From: Neodontobutis hainanensis
Lineage: Eukaryota > Chordata > Actinopteri > Gobiiformes > Odontobutidae
Reading direction: 5' to 3'
Assembly: GCA_024349245.1 (NCBI GenBank)
Contig: JALDNG010000004.1
Span: 5,326,001-5,390,000 of the forward strand
Length of the DNA: 64,000 nt
Both the position numbers and the translations under genes were made by a program. This document shows positions 1 through 10,580 of this stretch, in pieces. Position 1 is the stretch's first letter. Each line of letters begins with the position of its first letter. Below the pieces are notes generated by a model. It did no database searches. It had not been told where the DNA came from and saw only the letters and a list, made by a program, of their open reading frames with translations.

Positions 1-1188
1 ACAAAACAAAGGTGTATAAGAATAATCACTTTTTGTCCAAAATGATGGTGATGGCGATAAATAAAAATGTGTGTGTTTTTCCTTTTCTTTTCTTTATTGG
101 TTTACTGGATCTTAAAACATGTTTGATATGTATCAGTAAAGGATACACCTGTTGGCCAGCCAATCACGTTCACAATGAGGGCATTTCCCCTGGGTCCACC
201 TATCTGCCCCGGATCTCAGAACTGTTAGCTGTCCCCTCAATGCTGCCAAACGCTGCCTGTCTCTGTGCCTTTGTTATTTCTTTATTTTGTGGATGTCTTG
301 TATTTCAAATGATCAACACATTTGTGGTGTCTGAATTTATTTAGACTGAAATGTAGTGCACACATCGTGTCCCATAAAGCATCATAAAGAGGAGTCAGTA
401 GTGGGAGTCATTAGATGATCAAAATAAAACATGGTGCTTTGTGTGATTTCTCAGAAAAGAACATGTACACAGTGCATTTGAATGAAACAAGTCAGAATCA
501 CAATTTCCACTCCAATCACATAAACATATGATTCATTTAATTTCTTTACCTGGCTATACGTTTAAAAGGGTGCTATATCGTTGTATTCAGGCTCTACCTG
601 TATCTTCATAAGGTGTGGTTAAATGAGGACTTTTGTTTTTAGACCATGTCAAGTGACCTTTTGGGGTTTATTCATTTATTGGCTCATTTGTGGCTAATAG
701 AGATAATTTGGAGTATGATATTTTGGCCTGTTTGTCGGGAAAACCAATCCAAAATAGCAACACTTAATCAGCCATGACAACTCGCACAGGGCAAAACTGT
801 CACCAGACATAGATTAATATTTTCTATACAACAAATAAACCTAAGGAAAAATAAAATAAATTTAATCCAATTTAAAGGCATTATTAATTGCATAATTAAT
901 TATTATAGCTTTTCTTATTGGGATTTTACTTCTAAAACATGTAATGAAATAAAAACAGGCATTTTCTTTTTTATTTGTTAAATTACAAAAAAAAGAAATA
1001 AAAAAACACTGTCCACAAAAAATCTTTATATGTATTTCTGCAAGACTTAAACAAAGGAAACCTCTGACTTGTAATTTGTATTTATCTTATTTTTTAAGAC
1101 ACTAGGTGTTGTTCTCAGCAGATGTGATTACCATATAATATTTTATAATGTGGTCCTATGTTGAATAAACAATGATGGTTGAAACCAA
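1..1188. other. Non-coding, no gene seen
   Basis: AT-rich sequence with many stops in all frames. The longest open frame, at 12-344 on the plus strand, has no recognisable domain, no splice context and a composition like its surroundings, so I treat it as chance. I see no RNA gene here. Confidence 0.6.
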
Positions 1189-1236
1189 TGGCGGCATGGT
1201 GCCACAAAGGTTAGCACCCCTTACGAAGCAATAATA
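1189..1236 (+). repeat. Truncated head of a common fish interspersed repeat
   Basis: The stretch ggcatggtgcc...ggttagcacc resembles the tRNA-like head (box-A-like part) of a repeat widespread in teleost genomes. It stops abruptly at the TA where the Tc1 remnant begins, so the transposon may have landed in or beside an older repeat. Assignment rests on recollection of the family consensus. Confidence 0.4.
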
Positions 1237-1725
1237 TATACTGAACAAAAAATGAAATGCAACACTTTTGTTTTTGCCCCCACATTTCATGAGCTAAACT
1301 CAATAACTTCTTCTGTGTAAAAACAAGGCCTATTTCTCTCATATATTGTTCTGTCCAAATCTGTGTTAGTGAGCACTTCCTCTTTGCTGAGATAATCCAT
1401 CCACCTCTCAGGTGTGGCATATCAAGATTCTAATTAGAGAGCATGATTATTGCACAGGTGTTCCTTAGGCTGGCCACAATAAAAGACCTCTCTAAAATGT
1501 GCAGTTTTATTGTATTGGGGAAGGGGACCGGGGGGGGACCACTATTTGTGAGGAACACCTCTCCAAAGTGCCAGACGCCATCGAATGTCAGCATTTGCTC
1601 ACTTAAGTTGGTTACAATGACAAACTGCAGTCAGGTTGAAACCCTGATGAGGACGACGAGCAGATGAGCTTCTCTGAGACGGTGTCTGACAGTTTGTGCA
1701 GAAAATCTTTGGTTATGCAAACTCA
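1237..1725 (-). mobile_element. Tc1/mariner-like transposon remnant, internally deleted
   Basis: The right terminal inverted repeat region of a well-known fish Tc1-like element spans about 1237-1515 (tatactgaac start, then the block on TGAGCTAAACTC and the 'ggctggccacaataaaa' segment). Read on the minus strand, 1725 down to about 1548 is a piece of the transposase reading frame in the part that follows the helix-turn-helix domain (Leu-His-Asn-Gln-Arg, Gln-Thr-Val-Arg and Ile-Arg-Trp-Arg-Leu type motifs). The catalytic and C-terminal part between this piece and the terminal repeat is missing, the N-terminus and other inverted repeat are absent, and a small indel near 1660 shifts the frame. It is dead and could only be a substrate if a complete partner end existed. 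Confidence 0.75.
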
Positions 1726-2400
1726 TGATGCGTTTATATTTTTGTTTAGTGTTCAACATTTTAACTTTGACAGACATTAAAGTATTGTTGGAGTATATGT
1801 CCTTGGCCCACTCTGTGATAGTAGAAGCCTTCTTTTAGCACCAAGGCTGTAGCCTGTTTAATCTAGACACTAATGTTAAACACCAGTCTGAGGCCATATA
1901 GTCTTATGTGTTCCAGAAGCATGGCAGACCTTTCTCCGGGTCCTGTATTGAAGGTCATTGAACTTCTCCTGCTAGACATCTAAAATATCTCAAGCCTGTC
2001 TTGTTCTCTCATTAGACTTGTCACAGCTCTAAGGAAAACTCAAATATTCTCTAACAAGTATTAAGTGTTAAGTATTAGTTGGAGATAAATATTTTTATAA
2101 ACCGCAGAGGAAACCTTTTGGAAAAGAGTTAATCCTGTCTTGATGCTTCCTTATAAATAATTTTAATGCATCTTGACCAATAAGAAGCTTCTCTGACATT
2201 AGATACAGATCATTTTGCAGAGCACATATGAACTTTTGTTAAAAAGCTGAAACACAGCTTGAATAAAGGCACTGATGGTTGGTCAGTTCATGTTTTAAAC
2301 TTGCATTGAATATTTTAAGTATTACAGAAATTTAAAAGGTCTACTCATAAAACAGTGTCTCTTTTTAAGCTGTAATGAAAGTGATCAATAAAATATAATG
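1726..2400. other. Non-coding spacer
   Basis: No gene, structured RNA or repeat recognised between the Tc1 remnant and the 3' end of the hepcidin gene. AT-rich, unique-looking sequence. Confidence 0.6.
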
Positions 2401-2407
2401 AAGAATC

Positions 2408-2447
2408 TTTATTGAAGGCTGTGTTTCATTCACAACAAACTTTTATT
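2408..2447 (-). terminator. Polyadenylation signals of hepcidin gene
   Basis: On the minus strand two AATAAA hexamers lie at about 2447-2442 and 2413-2408, roughly 60-100 bases after the hepcidin stop codon at 2509-2511. Either would give the short 3' UTR usual for hepcidin transcripts. No other hexamer is nearer the stop. Confidence 0.6.
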
Positions 2448-2508
2448 CAGATAGAGAAACACAATTGTCAATCTCTTTTTTCACATTGAGCGTTTGTTGT
2501 GAGGCTCT

Positions 2509-2959
2509 TCAGAACCTGCAGCACACTCCACACACACCGGGGGTGCAGCAGAATTTACAGTCCATGCCCCTCTTCTCTCTGCTTCTGTAGTACGGCATCT
2601 GTGAGAGAGGTAAGATAAAAAGTCAGTATTATTGTTTACTCTTTCAGGTGCTCTTTAGGAAAGCACATAAATGTCACAGACAACTTACTGCCCAGGTGTC
2701 CACTGACACCTCTTCTTGAAACTCGACTGGACTGTCACCGTTTACAGACTCCTCCATCTCCTTGGTCTGAAATTTACAAATACCAGTTTAGAGTGTTAGT
2801 TAGAGTTGATTATTTGTTTTAGATTAAAACTAAACTATTCTGCAGTTCAAAAAGCACAAATCATGTCCTTACTTTGGTTGATGGAAAAGCAGAGCTCTCC
2901 TGAATCCAGATAAAGACAAACACAACAGCCACTGCAACAGCAACACTGAGAGTCTTCAT
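2509..2959 (-). CDS. hamp: Hepcidin-like prepropeptide, three exons, six-cysteine mature form
   Basis: Coding exons on the minus strand are 2959-2873, 2766-2689 and 2598-2509 (29 + 26 + 29 codons plus stop, 84 residues), all joined in phase 0 with GT-AG introns of 106 and 90 bases. Exon 1 encodes a signal peptide opening M-K-T-L-S-V-A-V-A-V and ending near E-S-S-A, the classic fish hepcidin leader. Exon 2 is the acidic propeptide ending V-S-V-D-T-W-A. Exon 3 has the convertase site R-E-K-R followed by the mature peptide GMDCKFCCTPGVCGVCCRF. Hepcidins are secreted peptides that control iron export by ferroportin; the fish type lacking the Q-S-H-L-S N-terminus, as here, is generally regarded as more antimicrobial. 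Oddity: six cysteines instead of the usual eight, because a Gly-Cys-Cys block is absent. The family call is firm; the exact paralogue is not. Confidence 0.93.
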
Positions 2960-3052
2960 ATTGGAGCCTTGTAGCCTTGATTGTATTTATTATAGTCTTA
3001 GCTCCTTGAAGGTTCCCCTGTGTCTGATGGTTCAGTTTGTGAAGTGTACTAG

Positions 3053-3061
3053 TATTTATAC
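3053..3061 (-). promoter_or_regulatory. hamp: TATA box of hepcidin gene
   Basis: The minus strand reads TATAAATA here, about 95 bases upstream of the hepcidin ATG at 2959, giving a predicted 5' UTR of roughly 65 bases. Hepcidin promoters are typically TATA-type and inducible. No other element is claimed. Confidence 0.6.
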
Positions 3062-4002
3062 CAATTCCTTTGCTATTGTTGCCTCATCAAGGAAACCCCA
3101 CACTGTCTATTGCTGACCTCTTTGTGACACTGAAAAATCCTAAAAGTTCCTGTGTGTTCATCTACAGTAATATATCTCTTCTAGCAAACAACACAAAATG
3201 AACATAATGCTTCACCAATGTGAGTTTAGTACTAATGGTTAACTCCCAAATAAGCCAAAACTTTATAAAATTCTGCATACATTCCTCCATACAGCACAAT
3301 AATATTATTCCTGACACTTGTTACCATAACATCTGCAGAAAAGATAAAAAGTTGACAAATGTTAACCAACGAAGGAAAGACCACTGAGAAACTTTGAGAA
3401 ACTGGGACACACTGTATCAGCTTTAGGTTATATGATCTTTAGACACACAACCTACTTATCACCACATGCACTTTATTTATCACCTTAATTAAAATACCTG
3501 GGTTCAGTTTTCTATTTTTTTGCAAAACAAAAATTAGAAATGGACATGAAAGTAACACAGAAGTAAAACACTAAAAAACATGAGTAAGCATCATGCGACA
3601 TGTGTTCCCTCGTGTCGCTGATTACTGTTTAGTACTATGTGCCCATTGTTTTTGGTGAATGTGGTAACATGTATATAGTATTAGGTTAAAGGAAAACTCT
3701 TGCACTCACTCAATGACTGAAGGAATGCAACTGCACATTCATGGGTCTGTCTCAGTTTTCTTCTTATAACACAGACCCATCCAAATAAATTTAAGGCTAT
3801 TGTTTAATGATTGTGGCTGTATTAATAAAAAGTTATAGTTATTGTAAAATATTACTGTGTTTTCACATCCTGCTGATACTTTTCTTGGATTGCAATGCTT
3901 TTAGATATATCATATACAATACACATTGAACTATACTTATTTAATCTACTGTTTATTTGTTGTTTTCAAATTTGATGTTGAAGTTTAATGCAACTGGACC
4001 TA
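3062..4002. other. Spacer between hepcidin gene and next repeat
   Basis: AT-rich, no gene recognised. The part next to 3061 would hold the hepcidin upstream control region, but I could not identify individual factor sites with confidence. Confidence 0.5.
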
Positions 4003-4310
4003 CTGGGCGGCAGTGGGTCAGGAGGTTGTCCAATAACTGGAAGGTTTGCAGTTCAACTTGCTCCCCCCAGTTCATACTGCCGTTGTGTCCTTGGGCAAGA
4101 CACTTCACCCACTTTCTGTTTGAGCATTTACTGTTCATTGACCAAAGTAAGACAAAACATGAGACTTTTGTTATTGAACAGAGTGTCTGTGTCTGTGGCA
4201 CTGCTGTATGAATGTGTTAGTGTGATTGTGGTGCTTGGAGAGGCCGTAGGTGCAATATGTCTCCTTCAGTCCGGTCCAAGGCAGCTGGGTTTGTGAATGT
4301 TTATACCAGC
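4003..4310 (+). repeat. tRNA-derived SINE, degraded copy
   Basis: Contains the block 'tgtccttgggcaagacact' followed by 'cacccac', shared with copies at 20955-21117 (opposite strand) and 31256-31475. The 5' part (gggcggcagtgggtcagg, later gcagttcaact) fits a decayed tRNA-like head with A and B boxes. The 3' part (ccaaggcagctgggt) fits the body seen again near 28.7 kb. It lies between the 3' end of the hepcidin pseudogene and the promoter of the intact gene. Confidence 0.65.
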
Positions 4311-4442
4311 AAAATAATTCAGATCACTCTTAATAAAGAAGCAAACACTGTAAACCTTGAAAGATTTATTGAGATATGAAAGCACAACACATAAATGACC
4401 ATAGCAAAACCACAGTCACATTTTGTTTAATTTGAGTGTTTA

Positions 4443-4869
4443 TTGGTGGACTCTTCGGGACCTGCAGCACATTCCACACACAGTGGGGTTGCAGCAGCCA
4501 TTTACACTTAATGCCCCGCTTCTCCCTGCTTTTGTAGTACTGTAGTATCTGTAAGACAAAAGGAAAAGTAGAAAGTTAAAGTATTGCTTTAGGTTCTCTG
4601 CAATAAAAAAGCAACCCAATTACACAGACAACTTACGGTTGAGAAATCCAGACACTTCTTCCTGTAGCTCATGTCACTGTTTCTTGGCTCCTCCATCTAA
4701 AAAAATCACACACTGTCAACATTTATAGTTCATATGGACCCAACAAAACATGTATTAAATATTCTACTCACTGCAGTTGATGGAAAGCAGAGCTCTCCTG
4801 AATCCAAACAAATGCAAGCACGATGGCCACTGCAACAGCAACACTAAGAGTCTTCAGGTTGGAGCTCAT
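4443..4869 (-). pseudogene. Hepcidin pseudogene (decayed tandem copy)
   Basis: Exon-like blocks at 4869-4772, 4696-4637 and 4548 to about 4443 match the intact copy at 2509-2959 in order and spacing, and the introns keep GT-AG ends. Damage: the ATG-equivalent codon is CTG (an ATG 12 bases upstream is in frame); one T is missing in the exon 1 stretch coding Ala-Phe-Pro-Ser-Thr, shifting the frame before the donor; exon 2 has a deletion that shifts it again and its acceptor has moved; exon 3 keeps the convertase site R-E-K-R and starts G-I-K-C-K-W, then slips frame so that the C-C-N-P-T-V-C-G-M-C-C-R block is read out of phase. The terminal Phe codon is also changed. No TATA box is evident upstream. 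A poly-A hexamer survives at about 4445-4440. A product could arise only if several of these were sequence errors, which is unlikely. Confidence 0.85.
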
Positions 4870-5224
4870 AAAGGTTGACTTCAGGGGTTCACCGTGCCTC
4901 AAGCGAATCCTATTTGTTTGTTTGGGTCGATGTAAAATTTGCTGATATTAATACTAATACAGAGGCTATTGTTTTTTTCATCCTAGAAAACACAAAGTGA
5001 AACTGCTTTCTGGTACAATTTTGCAACTTTGACTTTTCCCAAATCTTCAGGAGGTCAGTCCAAAGAGTTAAATAACCTATTGGACAACAACGGGCATTCC
5101 CTATGTTTCAAACTAAAATCAATACAAACAATGTTTAACTCCCTGTAACTTTTTCTAAAATATCAACTTTTTTTAAATTTATTTAATTTTTTTATCTGTG
5201 GTACAACAAATAGTAAAGTATACC
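4870..5224. other. Non-coding spacer
   Basis: AT-rich sequence upstream of the hepcidin pseudogene. No TATA box at the position found in the intact copy and no other feature recognised. Confidence 0.5.
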
Positions 5225-5615
5225 TACCAGAGCCTTGCTCTCTGCAAATGAACAACGTCTGGTGGTACCATCCCAAAAAGGAAAAAATCACTCTCATGTA
5301 CTTTCTCTGGATCTGGTCCACATTGGTGGAATGATCTACCTGCTGCTACAAGATCAGCAGATTCTGTAGCCATCTTTAAAAAACGCCTGAAAACACCTGA
5401 CAGACAAACACTGAACCCTACTTCCTTTCTATTGATTCCTTCTCTTTAAAAAAAAACTTTACCTATCCTTAGTATTGTATTCTGTGATGGGTTCTAACTG
5501 ACTAGTTTTTTGTGCACTTATGCTTTTTGTTACCTTGTGTTGTTAAAATTGCTTCCATTGTTTTCCTCACTTGTAAGTCACTTTGGATAAAAGACTAAAT
5601 GACTAAATGTAAATG
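5225..5615 (+). mobile_element. LINE (L2-like) 3' end remnant
   Basis: The plus strand at about 5325-5400 encodes W-N-D-L-P-A-A-T-R-S-A-D and I-F-K-K-R-L-K-T, the characteristic end of the reverse transcriptase ORF in L2/CR1-type LINEs. It is followed by a short 3' UTR with the tail 'ggataaaagactaaatgact' typical of such fish elements. Frames are interrupted and the 5' part is missing, as expected of a 5'-truncated insertion. Family name is by resemblance only. Confidence 0.7.
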
Positions 5616-8600
5616 TACATGTAAATCTTAAACACCATCAGCATGAAAGCTCATTTTTAACTAAACATCCAAAGGTCTAAAACACGTTTTCAAACATAAT
5701 GCTCTCTTTAGACCTAAAATCTGGTCAGAGTGATTGGATCTATTGTGAACAGCCTTAAAGCAAATCGTCAATGCTACAAATATGTTCTGATCCTTGGTGA
5801 TTAGAGCTGAGTGGCCTGCAGGGTCACATGAACCCAGATGATCTCTGTGGATGGCGATGCCTTCAGAGGTCTGCATTGTGTTTTTTAGTGCTTTAGATTT
5901 TAAGTCAAAACCACAATTAATTAATTTAATAATCATTACAGTGACAGAATGGAAAATTTCTATTTTAAAATCCAACCACACACAAAGGCACTGTAGATCT
6001 TCACAGCTCTTCATGTCATGGTTTGGTCAAGAATTGTTCTTGTTATGGTCCTATTTAGAGTTCTACAAACACCCATAGCACTGCAAATGCTTCCCGCCTT
6101 TTCTCTCCGTCTCCTTTTCCCACTCATGACTCTCAGCGTGTATCTGCAGTTGGTACTGAGGTAATGACTACTTCTGGCACAATACTGGGAACTTTGCCAA
6201 AGCATGTGTAACACAGGAAGAAAATCCAATGGCAGACCAATGTAATTAGTCCAATAAATGTTTTCACTTGGATGTATTCGAAACAAAGCGGGGCTTATTA
6301 CGGCACGCTTGGTTTTTATTGTGCAAGCTTGTAAGCGGATGATGTCTTCTGCAAAGAGTCAAAGGGCACTGCTTTTCTGCGGCAGTGAAACAGTTTAACA
6401 GAAGCCCTTGTACTAACAAAACTAAGCTTCTGCTACTGTGTCTCTGTATCTTAATCTGAGGATGTAATAAAGGCAGGGATTGGCATACATAGCTTTTATA
6501 TCACTTCATTTTATAGTTGTTCATTAACATTGATAACCAGGCTTTCATTTACTTTAATTATCTAATAAATAACATAGTTGTTTATAACTTTAATTAAAAT
6601 GGCAACGTAGCACTGATGTTTCCTTCATGAAGTCGGTGTAGCGGCGCGTATTTCAGAAGAAATTAAAATACTTCTGGATTTATGACATGTTTAATACAAT
6701 AAGGTCTGCCATGTTCATTAGTGTACAGGCAGTGCGGTTCACATATTTGCTCAAAAACTTCAACGCAGATGCACAAACCTAACTGCCTTTAGCTTTAATG
6801 AGATGGGGCCCCTAGAAGCTCTTGCAATAGATGTGGCTTTCCAGAGGGTGTTGAGGGGAGCTGGAAGGGGCAGAATGGGGGTCAGGCACATTTGTTGATG
6901 GGTGTTGGCTGGCCCAAATTACTGCCACATGAACTGCTTATGCACTAGATAAATAAAGGGACAGCGTCTCAGTAATCGACATAGGTAGGAGCAGAAGTAA
7001 GTAAACACGGGGTGTACAATGCAGCAACAAGCAACTGGGCATTTCCATTGTGGGCACCATGTGGTCAAAGCTTTAAAGGATGGAGTCAGAAGTTACCTCT
7101 AATTTGCCATGTCCTGCATTCATTAATTAACCCACAGATTACCATTCAGTCTGATTTTTTTCATGGTCAATGATATATTTAGATGTCTCTAGTGTGGCAC
7201 AGTGGGGCGGTTGTTTTGAGGTGACAGAGCTGTCTGTTGCGGCCTACTCAGTCACAGTCTGTCATGCCTGTAAAAATGTTTGTGAAGCGGAAAAAAAACA
7301 GAAAACTGTGGTCTTGTGCCAAAAAAGGGTCTTCACTCACTCTCAGTGCTTAATGACAGAGCAACACATCACATATAGCAGTGACATTCCACTTGATGTT
7401 GTCGGGATGTGAGGTCGCTTTGCATCTGGGCTAAAAGTAGTAAACTAATTCAAAAACATCTGGGGAGGAAAGAGCTCATTTGTGCGATACTATCTTCTGT
7501 CGACATCTCATTAAATGTATATCGAGACTGAAATTAGCATGGTATCTTAATGTGCCTGGAAAGTTAATTAATCCATATAACTTCTAATGGGAACCTTGTA
7601 AAGACAAACTCTTTGGTTTTAGTGCATTACTGGAGACACTTGCAATGGAAATGCTTACTCTTCCAACCACCCAGGAGTATTTAGTAAGCAAAATGGCCTT
7701 TTCAACACCGCATTTTGTCCCCTTTTCAAATTCTTAACACCCACCACTTATTCCAAGCAGGCGGTCAAAATGAGCCACACTGGAAATCGCTTCTGTTTTA
7801 TCCATGTCGCTTTACACCCAGCTTTTATAACATAATGTGGCAAGCATTACACGATCAGGGACTAATGATATATTTTCTCAGCTGGAACGTGGGAATTGCG
7901 CCGCGGACCTGAAACTGTGTCGTGTCTCAGTAAATTAGTGTGTGCCGCTAAGTGAAAAGTGAGCAGCTTGCCAGAATTACTCTGGCTTGCGACCCGTAGG
8001 GAACCCGCTAACACCGCACCACCGGGATGGAGAGCCACAGGAGATACTGAACCTATAGGAAAAGGAAGCACACGCTTGGTGAGAAGTCAGCGAGAAAGTT
8101 TGAAAAGCCAGACTTCACCCCCTGACAGCTCGGAAATATCCGTTTTAATAAGGGGGAAAAGTGGATTTGGCCAGACATCTTCATTCCTCCCATGGAAACT
8201 CATCTGTCCTGGTAAAAGGCGACACCCTCAGTGACTTAAACTAAAGGGTCAAATATATGGCTGACGGGCGAAGAGCTGTAGGCCCCACAGAACGTTTGGT
8301 GCTAAGTTTCTTAAAAATGCAATTTAATTCAAATCCACTTAGAGCTCATACTGCAGGCTGCAAGTCCTCTAAACAAGCATGTTAGTAGTTATTTTTAATG
8401 GTATTGATAATAATCTGTAGATAAACAGACTGTACAATGGCCTTGCTCAATGTCGGTGAGGTTTTTACACTAGTAGCATCCATGGTTGCATTTGTAGAAG
8501 GAAAACATATTGAAAGAAGTAATGAGACAAAAAAAAAAAAAATCCAAAAAACTCTATTACTATTGGGCAGGTAACATCAAGTCAGACAGCTTTTAAGAAA

Positions 8601-9794
8601 AAATGTTCCATTACATCTGCAACAGTGTGCAAAACTGCTAAATATTTTCCAAAGTGGCATAATTCATAATAAAATCGTGCATCGTCATGTATTAATTTGA
8701 ATTTGATCTACAGTTTTGGTCTAAGGCAGTTCTTCTTCTACTGTGTCTAAGTTACATCATAGATTGCGCTCTCCTGCTCAATAAACCTCCACATGCTAAC
8801 ATTTACAAAGTAATTTCTCTTGCCCTGTAATGTTTAGTTTAGACTTTGCTTTTCAAAGTGGCACTGGAGGTATTTTATTGAAGTCATGCTCTGGACCCAG
8901 GCATTTAGATTTCCATGGCCTTGTAGACTGGCTCTTTTATACCTGAGTATCTGTATCTGTTTATACCTTTCCATTTGTGCGTCAACCATGTCACACTGCA
9001 TTCATACTGCTCCACAGAAGCAAACACCACAAATAGATGAGCTTTGTCCAGGCTTTGTTCTTGTGGGATCACAATAAATTAACGTTCCTTGTGCCGGGTG
9101 CAGCAAAGACATTATTAAGAATTATGTTCAAAGCAGGGTTGAACTAGAAACAATAGATACATGTCGTTTTTTAAATTAACTGGGATGAATGTCAAACAGA
9201 TCTTAACTGATGCAACCAAACACCAATATTTGGTTTAATACCTTATATTTAATATTTAACTTAGTAGACTCATTACATTAAACCATATCAAAGAAAAGAG
9301 TGCCTATTTGAATTCATCTGAGAGTTAAATGTCCCACTAGATAAGAAATCAATAAGGAACACCCCTTACCCTGATAAGAAAAGTAACAGTGAGTTTCCCC
9401 GCCTGATATTTACGATTATGAGCTGCCACTCGCTTGGGCTTTATATCTCTTCAGTCTGACTCCCTGCATTATGGCAGCCACCGCCCCAGTGTGAGGAGGT
9501 ACTGGCAGGGCCCACATCAGCCGTAAAACACCTTTATGTCTAGACGGTGTGACAATTCTGTACCTAAAGACACAGCTAAAAATATACTAGGCTTGCTCCT
9601 GCAAAAGTAACATCCTTTCTATACAGGTTTAAGTCTTCACATTCCACTACATTGGTCATTTATTGTTTGTTTGTTATATATTTATATTAGACATTATCTT
9701 AGCAGTCGTGCTGTTTGTAGCACATTTTATTAAATATGTATCAAAAAGGAATACACCACATTAGAAATATTCCACATAAAAAATACAACAACTA
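5616..9794. other. Intergenic, no gene recognised
   Basis: Open frames of 60-120 codons occur on both strands (for example 5661-6014 minus, 7959-8234 plus). None shows a domain, codon bias, signal peptide or splice pattern I can support. The stretch 7880-8240 is a little richer in GC and could be a conserved regulatory piece, but nothing in the sequence proves this. A short poly-A run lies at about 8528-8541. Confidence 0.5.
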
Positions 9795-9950
9795 ATCAAA
9801 AGGAACCATCTGAAGTGGCTGTTCCCTGGACACCACCATCGACTGGTTTTGCAGGCATGTCCTTCCAGAAGGAGGTCCAGGGGTAGACCCAGAACATGGA
9901 TGGTGTGTCTTGGTTGGCATACATGGGCACACCTTTTTATTCCACAAGGG
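9795..9950 (+). mobile_element. LINE 3' end fragment, left half (split by hAT insertion)
   Basis: The segment around 'ggaggtccaggggtagaccc' continuing through 'ttggttggcatacatgggca' resembles the 3' end of a fish LINE that ends in short tandem repeats. It breaks at 9950 and resumes at 10489, the two sides together giving the expected order. Confidence 0.6.
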
Positions 9951-10488
9951 CAGTGGTAGGCAAACTAAGGCCCAGGGACAACATTTGGCCTGTTCAGCTC
10001 TGTAATCTCTAATTTACAAATTATAAATTAAAAATTAAAGACAGCATATAAAACATATATTTTACCCCTTTACCTTCAATACCCTGCATTTCTGCTGAAG
10101 CTACCATCTCTACACTCAGATAATAACTTTTATCTTGACCTTACAATGAATTGACCAAAGAAAGGAAAAGTTCACAGTGAGTTTTTAATAAGGAGTGGAC
10201 AGATATATTTTTTCGCGGAAGTCCAAACAGCAGCCGTATGTCTTTTTTGCCCATGAACTGTTTGTTCTTTTTAAAGAATACAATATCAGCCGCCAGTTTT
10301 CCACCAAGCATGAAATACCAAGCAGGATACTAAGCAGTCCAAGACATGATGGCTACTACTCAGTGGTTAGCGCTAATTTACAGGCTTTCAAATGCAAATT
10401 GTATTAGTTTATAGTTTACAGGCCCGGCCCATCTGTCAAATTTTCAAACCTAGTGTGGCCCTTGAGCTCAAATGTTTGACCACCCCTG
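9951..10488 (+). mobile_element. Non-autonomous hAT-type transposon with transposase scrap
   Basis: Terminal inverted repeats: the left end begins CAGTGGTAGGCAAAC and the right end, read on the minus strand, begins CAGGGGTGGTCAAAC. The flanking 8-mers cacaaggg (9943-9950) and ccctagag (10489-10496) agree at 5 of 8 positions, a decayed version of the 8-bp target duplication of hAT elements. The interior frame at 10195-10407 includes F-K-E-Y-N-I-S-R-Q-F-S-T-K-H, like the segment found near the N-terminus of hAT transposases related to ZBED/GTF2IRD2 proteins. At 538 bp it cannot encode a full transposase, so this is an internally deleted, inactive derivative. Confidence 0.7.
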
Positions 10489-10580
10489 CCCTAGAGGAAG
10501 TGTTTGGGGAGGGGAAAGTGTGGGCATATTTGCTTTGAGTGCTGCCCCATTGTGGAGAAGTGGAGAAAGTGAATGAATAT
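10489..10580 (+). mobile_element. LINE 3' end fragment, right half
   Basis: Continues the LINE tail after the hAT insertion: the gaggaagtgtttggggag block, then a run ending in tgaatgaat, a decayed version of the short tandem repeat that terminates such elements. Confidence 0.55.

Noticed and set aside
1211..1420. 69-codon minus-strand frame
   Set aside because: It is the terminal inverted repeat of the Tc1 remnant, not a gene.
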